This document shows, in pieces, positions 58,110 to 64,000 of a stretch of 64,000 nucleotides of DNA (its first letter is position 1; every line of letters starts with the position of its first letter). Under the pieces are notes generated by a model. It saw only the letters and a list, made by a program, of their open reading frames with translations. It ran no database searches and had not been told where the DNA came from. Both the position numbers and the translations under genes were made by a program. The DNA comes from Brucella cytisi (GTDB lineage: Bacteria; Pseudomonadota; Alphaproteobacteria; Rhizobiales; Rhizobiaceae). The DNA is taken from NCBI GenBank assembly GCA_012103075.1, contig JAAVLQ010000001.1, positions 992,001 to 1,056,000 of the forward strand, written 5' to 3'.

Positions 58110-59581
58110 TTACTTGCTTTTCTTGGCATTAATAATGTCCTGCGCGCGAAGCCATTCGGGCGAACGGGGCTTCATCTGCTTTTGCGCGCGGATTGCGAAG
58201 ATCTGAGCCTGCTGAAGCTTGCCAGAATAGTAGTTCATATCGGCAGTGGCGAGGTCGGCCAACGCCATATCGCCTTGCTGGCCATATGCTTGCGCCAGAT
58301 AACCATAACCGCCCGGAAACTCCGGATCGGAAGCTATCCCTGCCTTGATCTCCTTGATCGCCGTCGGCATGTTTGCCTTGGCACCGGTGAGCATGAGCGC
58401 GCGCCCATAGCTCATGCGCAGCAACGGCGATTTGCGCGGATCAAGTGAAACCGCCTTCTGGAAAGCCTTAGCCGCTCCCGCGGCATCATTGGCTTTCAGC
58501 AAGACTTCGCCGCGCATTTCACGGAAATACGGGTTCTTTGGCTGTTCCTTGATCAATGCATCAAATTTCGGCAGCGCAGAGCGGGCAGAGCCGTTCAGGA
58601 ATGTTGTGATGGCATTGCCATAGCGGGCAGGTAGCCCGCCGGGATTGCTGCGGAACATGCGCTGCAGCGCGCCCATATTGCCCGAATAAGCAGCAATCTT
58701 CGCGCGCGCCATATCGTGGCGCATCTGCAAAACCGGAGAATCCGTTTTCTTGAAGTATGGGCTCTTTCGTGCAAGCTCTTCCAGATTGGCAATTCGCTCA
58801 CGCGGGAGAGGGTGGCTGATACGATATTGGTCGATCTGGGTGCCCGTAAAGAGAGGGCCGATGCGAAACGCTCGAACGTATCGAGCATGCCCTTTGTCGA
58901 CTGACCGGTGGCATTGAGATAGTTCACGGCAAGACGATCGGCGGTCATTTCTTCCGTGCGCTGATAGTTGAGCACGCTGCGCATGGCTATTTCGCTTGAG
59001 CCCATAGCAATACCTGCGCCGGCACCCGCGGCGTTGCCGCTACCGCTCGCAGCGCCTGCAACGCCGGCGCCAACGCCAAGCAGCATGCCGATGATCGCCA
59101 TGTTGCGGGCGCGGCTGAGCTGTTCACGCAAACGCTCCTGATGTCCGCCTGCGAGGTGCCCCGATTCGTGTGCGATCACGCCAATGATTTCATTCGGCGT
59201 TTCCGCCTGCATGATTGCGCCTGTATTTATGAAAATACGCCGTCCATCAACGAAGGCGTTGAAGCTTTGTGAATTGACCAGAATAACGCGAACGCCACGA
59301 CCACCCAGACCTGCGACCTTGAGGATCGGTGCCGCATAATCGGCAACAAGTGCCTCGATTTCCGCGTCCCGGACGATGGGCACACCACCGCCCCGCGACT
59401 GCGCGAATGCAGGGAGGGCACTGGTAACGGCTATGGACATTGCGGTCACTACGGCGACCGAACGGCGAACCAAACTATGGAAAGAAAATCTCCGGCTGGG
59501 AAAGGTGCAGTCATCGTCCCCATCGTGTTGTTCTTCCTTCTTCAAACCGGCGCGAATCTTATAGCCTTTGCATTCAATCAT
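58110..59581 (-). CDS. M48-family periplasmic metalloprotease with TPR repeats (BepA/YfgC-like), one frameshift
   Basis: About 490 residues. Signal peptide around VRRSVAVVTAMSIAVTSALP ending AFAQ, then a peptidase domain with zinc motif HESGH in IIGVIAHESGHLAGGH, a glycine/alanine-rich helix GMLLGVGAGVAGAASGSG, and EEMTADRLAVNYL with the third zinc glutamate. TPR-like repeats fill the C-terminus (AKAFQKAVSLDPRKSPLLRM). The frame breaks near 58851-58860 (LFTGTQIDQYRISHPLPRER follows). BepA relatives clear stalled outer-membrane proteins. The start is uncertain: ATG 59581 or TTG 59473. Confidence 0.82.
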
Positions 59582-59713
59582 CGATAGGCAGGCGAGACAT
59601 AATCTCCATCTCGGGATTTGGTCGTATTTTCTCGTAAGGTGCTGTTGCTTTACCAATCCGGCGATTATACGGCGGATGTAGAATGCGAAACTCGCAAGTT
59701 TCTGGAGGTAAAG

Positions 59714-60877
59714 TTGGTTACTCTTTCCAGCCGCAGTGCGGTCGAGCCCTTTCACGCTATGGACGTTTTGGCTGAGGCAAACCGTCGTCGCGCAGCCGGG
59801 CATCCGATTATTTCCATGGCGGTAGGCCAGCCTGCTGATCCGGCACCGGTGGTCGTTCGAGAAGCCGCTGAACGTGCCTTGAAGGACGGTCGCATCGGTT
59901 ACACTGACGCTCTGGGGCTGATTGAACTGAGAGAGGCCATTGCTGCGCATTATGCCGATCATTACGGTGTTTCGGTCTCACCGGAACGTGTTGCCGTCAC
60001 GACTGGCTCGTCTGCTGCCTTCAATCTGGCCTTTGTGGTTTATTTCGATCCGGGCGACAGGGTTGCTATTACCCGTCCCGGCTACCCCGCCTATCGCAAT
60101 ATATTGACGGCGCTAGGCCTTGAGGTCGTGGAAATACCGACCGGCAATGGAACATCGGCGTCACTGACTGCTGAAGCGCTTGCTGCGGCACATGCCGAGA
60201 AGCCCTTGAAAGGGGTATTGTTTGCAAGCCCGGCCAATCCGACCGGCGCGGTCATCGACAAGCCGGAACTGAAAGCGATCATTGAAACTGCCCGTGATCT
60301 GGGTATCCGGGTCATTTCAGACGAAATCTATCATCGGCTTTCCTATGAAACGGACGATGTCACGGCGTTGGAGATTTCCAATGATGTGACGGTCATCAAC
60401 TCATTCTCCAAATACTACTGCATGACCGGCTGGCGTATTGGCTGGATGGTTCTGCCCGAAGACGATATCCGTGCAATCGAGCGACTGAGCCAGAGCCTTT
60501 ATATCTCCGCACCGGAGCTTTCACAGCGCGCTGCTATCGAAGCCTTCCATGCAACGGCGGAACTTGAGCGGGTAAAGGATCGCTATCGTCAGAACCGGCT
60601 GATCCTGCGGGATCATCTTCCACGCATGGGTCTCAGCCCGGCTGCGCCGATGGATGGCGCATTCTATGCCTATTGCGACGTTTCGCGTTTCACCAATGAC
60701 AGTATGGAATTTGCTCGCCGGATGATTGCCGAAATCAATATCGCAGCAACACCGGGACGCGATTTCGACCCGCTGGATGGGCATCGCACAATGCGATTTT
60801 CCTATGCTGGCAAGATCGAAGAAATGGAAGAGGCTGTTCGTCGCCTTGAAGGCTGGCTGCCACAACAGAAAGCCTGA
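59714..60877 (+). CDS. Class I/II PLP-dependent aminotransferase
   Basis: 387 residues, intact. Fold-type I enzyme with SSAAFNLAF, ASPANPTGAV (substrate-carboxylate region), SDEIYHRLSY (PLP-pyridine aspartate and tyrosine) and the PLP lysine in NSFSKYYCMTGWRIGW. I chose TTG 59714, because GGAGGTAAAG sits directly before it and the protein then starts MVTLSSRSAVEPFHAMDVL; upstream codons look non-coding. Specificity cannot be told; aspartate or aromatic acceptors are common for this subgroup. Confidence 0.9.
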   Translation: MVTLSSRSAVEPFHAMDVLAEANRRRAAGHPIISMAVGQPADPAPVVVREAAERALKDGRIGYTDALGLIELREAIAAHYADHYGVSVSPERVAVTTGSSAAFNLAFVVYFDPGDRVAITRPGYPAYRNILTALGLEVVEIPTGNGTSASLTAEALAAAHAEKPLKGVLFASPANPTGAVIDKPELKAIIETARDLGIRVISDEIYHRLSYETDDVTALEISNDVTVINSFSKYYCMTGWRIGWMVLPEDDIRAIERLSQSLYISAPELSQRAAIEAFHATAELERVKDRYRQNRLILRDHLPRMGLSPAAPMDGAFYAYCDVSRFTNDSMEFARRMIAEINIAATPGRDFDPLDGHRTMRFSYAGKIEEMEEAVRRLEGWLPQQKA

Positions 60878-60924
60878 GCCGGTTCCGGTTTCTTCCAACC
60901 ATTTACCAATATCGAAAGATAAAG

Positions 60925-60950
60925 AAAAACCGGCGTTTCCGCCGGTTTTT
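60925..60950. terminator. Bidirectional terminator between the aminotransferase and rne
   Basis: AAAAACCGGC-GTTTCC-GCCGGTTTTT, a ten-bp stem with A and T tracts inside the arms; it serves both convergent genes. Confidence 0.9.
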
Positions 60951-60972
60951 CATTTCAATCATGAAACAGATC

Positions 60973-63753
60973 TCAGAAGAAGCCCTTCTTCTGCCACCAG
61001 CCAGCACGCTTCGGCTTCTGGTCTTCGCTCTCGCTTGAAGTCACAACGGGCTCAGCGCTTTTCTGCGGTTCGGCAATCGTTGCTACTTCTGCTTCGACCG
61101 CTACCGTCTCTTCGACTTCGACAGCTGGTTTCGCAGCAGCTCTGCGGGTACGCCGCTTTGGCTTCTCCGCTTCTGCTTCTGCCTCATCGGCGACCGCTAC
61201 CGGTTCAGCAGGAGCTTCTTCGGCAACCTTCTTGCGGCTACGGGTCTTGCGCGCAGGCTTGGCAGGCTTTTCCTCTGCCACAGCAGCTACGACGTCCTCA
61301 GCCGCTTCTTCAGTCTTCGCAGACTTGCGAGCGCGGGGCTTGCGGGCAATCTTGGCAGGCTTTTCCTCGGCTATAGTTTCAATAGCCAGAACAGCAACTT
61401 CAGCTGCCTGTTCCACCGCTACCGATGCAACTGCTTCGACAACAGCTTCCTCGGCTTTAACCGGCAGAACCGGCGTGTAACCGACGAACTCCGGATCTGG
61501 AACCTTGCGTGCACGCGGTTCATCGTCGCGACGATTCTTGCGTCCGCCCCGGCGACCGCGGCGACGCTTCTTGCGGCGATCTTCTTCGCTCAGCGAAGCA
61601 TTCGAAGATGATTCCTGCGCGTCATCGGCGTCATCGTCTTCGTCGGAGGCATCTTCCGAAACGGAATCGGTCTTTGCAGCCTGTTCCGGGTTCTCGCGAT
61701 CACGACCGCCGCGACGACGACGACGGCGGCGACGCTTGCGATCACCTTCGTCACCACGATCTTCGCGAGCCTGAACGTCAGCCGTCGCTTCTTCTTCGGC
61801 TTCGTCCTCATCGACCGGGATTTCCGGGTCTTCGATATCGTCTTCGATATAGGCCATCGGCTGAACCGGAGGCTGGGTGATAGGCCGTGTCGACGGCGCG
61901 CCCTTGTCGATAACGAAATGCTGATGGCCGACGCTTTCGTCGGCGTCGATGCTGATGGCAACGCCGAAGCGGCCTTCCAGATCCGCCAGCAACTGACGCT
62001 TGTGGTTCAGCACATAAAGCGCCGAAGCCGCTGGCGTGCGAACATTGATGTCAAAGCCCGAATGACGCAGCAGATAATCTTCGATGCCGCGAATGATATG
62101 CAGCGCCATCGACGAATCCGAGCGGACATGGCCGGTGCCGCCGCAATGCTGGCACACCTGCATCGTGCTTTCCAGCACCGATGCGCGGATACGCTGGCGC
62201 GACATTTCCAGTAGGCCGAAATGCGAGATGCGGCCAACCTGAATGCGGGCGCGGTCGTCCTTCAGGCAATCCTTCATCTTCTTTTCGACAGCGCGATTGT
62301 TGCGCTTTTCTTCCATGTCGATGAAGTCGACGACGATCAGACCGGCAAGATCGCGCAGACGCAGCTGGCGCGCCACTTCCTCGGCTGCTTCCAGATTGGT
62401 CTGGAGCGCGGTGTCTTCGATGGAATGTTCGCGCGTCGAGCGACCGGAGTTGACATCGATGGCAACCAGCGCCTCGGTCTGGTTGATGATCAGATAGCCG
62501 CCCGATTTCAGCGTCACCTGCGGCAGCAGCATGCGGTCGAGCTGGGCTTCGACGCCGTTGCGTGTGAAAATCGGCACTTGTTCACGATAAGGCTGGACCA
62601 CCTTGGCATGGCTCGGCATGAGCATGCGCATGAAGTCCTTGGCCTCGCGATAGCCGTTCTCGCCGGAAACGAGGATTTCCGTGATGTCCTTGTTATAAAG
62701 GTCGCGGATCGAGCGCTTGATCAGGCTGCCTTCTTCATAGACGAGGGAAGGTGCCGTTGACTGCAAGGTCAGCGTGCGGACATTTTCCCAAAGGCGCATC
62801 AGATATTCGTAGTCGCGCTTGACTTCCGCCTTGGTGCGATTGGCGCCAGCGGTACGCAGGATCACGCCCATGCCCTGCGGCACTTCGAGTTCCTTGACGA
62901 TTTCCTTCAGGCGCTTGCGATCCTGCGGTTGGGTGATCTTGCGCGAAATACCGCCACCGCGCGCGGTGTTGGGCATCAGCACCGAATAACGACCGGCCAG
63001 CGACAGATAGGTCGTAAGAGCAGCGCCCTTGTTGCCGCGCTCTTCCTTGACCACCTGCACCAGAAGAATCTGGCGACGCTTGATCACTTCCTGAATGTTG
63101 TACTGGCGGCGATTGGTACGGGCAGGCGTCGGAAGCTCCTCAAGTGCATCTTCCGAACCAACAGATTCGACCATGTCCTCTTCGTGTTCGATGTCGTCCT
63201 CGTCGCCGTTATCGAGAGCTTCGGAGATCACATCGCTTTTCTGCGAAAGAGCCATGGTCGGTGTGCCGGGCACGTAATTCTCAAAAGCCGGGCCAACGGG
63301 CTCGGCTGCAGGCAATCCCTTGTCGGTTGCATTGGCCTGTGCGTCACCATTCTGACCGTCACGACGACCGCGACGACGGTTGCGGCGCGAACGATCGTTC
63401 CGGTCGCTGCGCTCGCTTCGTTCACTCTTGGCGCGCGGTTCGTCCTCATCGTCTTCGGCGCGTGCGGCCTTAGCTTCCGCTTCGAGCAACGCAAGACGAT
63501 CTGCTACCGGGATCTGGTAGTAGTCAGGGTGGATTTCCGAGAATGCGAGGAAGCCATGGCGATTGCCGCCATATTCCACGAACGCAGCTTGAAGCGAAGG
63601 TTCGACGCGGGTAACGCGTGCGAGGTAGATATTGCCTTTCAGCTGCTTCTTGTGTTCCGACTCAAAGTCGAATTCTTCAATCTTGTTGCCCCGAGTGACG
63701 ATAACCCGGGTCTCCTCCGGGTGGGAGGCATCTATAAGCATTTTGTTGGACAT
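60973..63753 (-). CDS. rne: Ribonuclease E/G
   Basis: 926 residues from MSNKMLIDASHPEETRVIV, intact. Order: RNase H-like/S1 region (about 36-90), interrupted by an acidic/arginine-rich insertion (about 90-215) before S1 resumes at RRQILLVQVVKEERGNKGAA. The 5'-sensor and DNase I-like catalytic domain has metal [12 protein letters not shown] ALVAIDVNSGR and GLIVVDFIDM. The Zn-link is CQHCGGTGH. A long C-terminal scaffold alternates basic (KRRRRRRRRGGRDR) and acidic/alanine blocks and ends in PKRAGWWQKKGFF. Cleaves mRNA and rRNA precursors as degradosome core. A second ATG one codon upstream is possible. Confidence 0.96.
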   Translation of the reverse strand: MSNKMLIDASHPEETRVIVTRGNKIEEFDFESEHKKQLKGNIYLARVTRVEPSLQAAFVEYGGNRHGFLAFSEIHPDYYQIPVADRLALLEAEAKAARAEDDEDEPRAKSERSERSDRNDRSRRNRRRGRRDGQNGDAQANATDKGLPAAEPVGPAFENYVPGTPTMALSQKSDVISEALDNGDEDDIEHEEDMVESVGSEDALEELPTPARTNRRQYNIQEVIKRRQILLVQVVKEERGNKGAALTTYLSLAGRYSVLMPNTARGGGISRKITQPQDRKRLKEIVKELEVPQGMGVILRTAGANRTKAEVKRDYEYLMRLWENVRTLTLQSTAPSLVYEEGSLIKRSIRDLYNKDITEILVSGENGYREAKDFMRMLMPSHAKVVQPYREQVPIFTRNGVEAQLDRMLLPQVTLKSGGYLIINQTEALVAIDVNSGRSTREHSIEDTALQTNLEAAEEVARQLRLRDLAGLIVVDFIDMEEKRNNRAVEKKMKDCLKDDRARIQVGRISHFGLLEMSRQRIRASVLESTMQVCQHCGGTGHVRSDSSMALHIIRGIEDYLLRHSGFDINVRTPAASALYVLNHKRQLLADLEGRFGVAISIDADESVGHQHFVIDKGAPSTRPITQPPVQPMAYIEDDIEDPEIPVDEDEAEEEATADVQAREDRGDEGDRKRRRRRRRRGGRDRENPEQAAKTDSVSEDASDEDDDADDAQESSSNASLSEEDRRKKRRRGRRGGRKNRRDDEPRARKVPDPEFVGYTPVLPVKAEEAVVEAVASVAVEQAAEVAVLAIETIAEEKPAKIARKPRARKSAKTEEAAEDVVAAVAEEKPAKPARKTRSRKKVAEEAPAEPVAVADEAEAEAEKPKRRTRRAAAKPAVEVEETVAVEAEVATIAEPQKSAEPVVTSSESEDQKPKRAGWWQKKGFF

Positions 63754-64000
63754 CATTGTCTTTCCTGCCGGCGCCAAGACGCAAAACGCGTGCGCCGGAC
63801 GAAACCCTGATGGCTGTCGTGCTCACTGCGTTGCATCTGCCGGATGGTTCTGGGTTCGTCGGAAAAAGCTGCTGCCTCCGCGCGCGACGGCCTCGTGGCG
63901 ATCACGGTCTTCAGGCTTGCAGTGGTCAGTCTTGCTTGACCCATAGCTGTTCCGAACGAAACGACCTCATATATGACCCGGAAAAGCCGGGCCGACCTCT
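63754..64000 (-). promoter_or_regulatory. Upstream/5' leader region of rne
   Basis: 247 bases to the window edge with no gene I can support. RNase E genes generally have long self-regulated leaders, so the promoter and leader are expected here; I do not see a definite structure or boxes. Confidence 0.35.

Overview
The window looks like a chromosomal segment of an alphaproteobacterium of the Brucella/Ochrobactrum group (order Rhizobiales/Hyphomicrobiales). The evidence is about 57% GC, the AcpXL very-long-chain fatty acid cluster for lipid A, ExoR, a fused SecDF followed by Mth938 and squalene-synthase-like proteins, an NDUFA12 homologue, CobS/CobT, a DUF1127 gene with CCUCCUCCC small RNAs, and Rhizobiales-type intergenic repeats. 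Almost all of it is core genome: I see no prophage, plasmid, transposase or CRISPR array.

Layout. 1-1600: an edge-cut serine hydrolase and a Tat-exported VOC protein. 1.7-4.7 kb (minus): purB, rpe, then lpxXL, the last gene of the VLCFA lipid A cluster, which runs leftward from acpXL through fabF2XL, fabF1XL and adh2XL (8.7-3.8 kb). 8.9-12 kb: a GH108 muramidase, galM and a KDG kinase. 12-16 kb: DUF1045-phnM, a HAD phosphatase and dusA. 16-19.4 kb: a minus-strand set (cobS, DUF1289, retropepsin-like protease) divergent from cobT, then an Lrp regulator. 19.5-24.2 kb: a UDG-family protein, a thermonuclease, exoR, xthA, a DUF533/TerB protein and erpA. 24.4-39.8 kb (plus): a long colinear block dgt, argS, SPOR protein, nagZ, scpA, scpB, tatA, tatB, tatC, serS, surE, pcm and a LysM/LytM lipoprotein. 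39.9-44.9 kb: a DUF815 ATPase, yajC, secDF and two complex-I-assembly-like genes. 45-46.8 kb (minus): DUF1127, four CCUCCUCCC hairpins, trmFO. 47-52.8 kb (plus): a DUF2157/GDYXXLXY membrane pair, tRNA-Leu(UAG), tig, gatB and a GNAT. 53-59.6 kb: NDUFA12 and DUF2155 facing a minus-strand group aroQ-accB-accC-aat, a DsbA-like protein and an M48 protease. 59.7-63.8 kb: an aminotransferase and rne.

How the genes fit together. Several clusters serve the envelope: VLCFA-lipid A, Tat and Sec export, peptidoglycan recycling and division (nagZ, LytM factor, SPOR protein), and ExoR. Others serve tRNA and translation (argS, serS, gatB, dusA, trmFO, aat, tig), cobalamin lower-ligand assembly (cobS/cobT), and complex I (NDUFA12 and two assembly-factor relatives).

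Data quality matters for every entry. About 36 of 62 protein genes, including essential ones (argS, gatB, accB, secDF, tig), carry one or more frameshifts as sequenced. Most lie in homopolymers, or at places where the conserved protein requires CCTGG or CCAGG. By eye only three CCWGG sites remain in 64 kb, where base composition predicts roughly 180. I read this as systematic consensus error, typical of nanopore data at homopolymers and at modified CCWGG, and not as gene decay. For broken genes I give the whole reconstructed span.

The most interesting biology is the DUF1127 plus four-hairpin anti-Shine-Dalgarno RNA locus (46.46-46.8 kb), a VLCFA ketosynthase partner with no active-site cysteine (FabF2XL), and the apparent absence of fabZXL between acpXL and fabF2XL.
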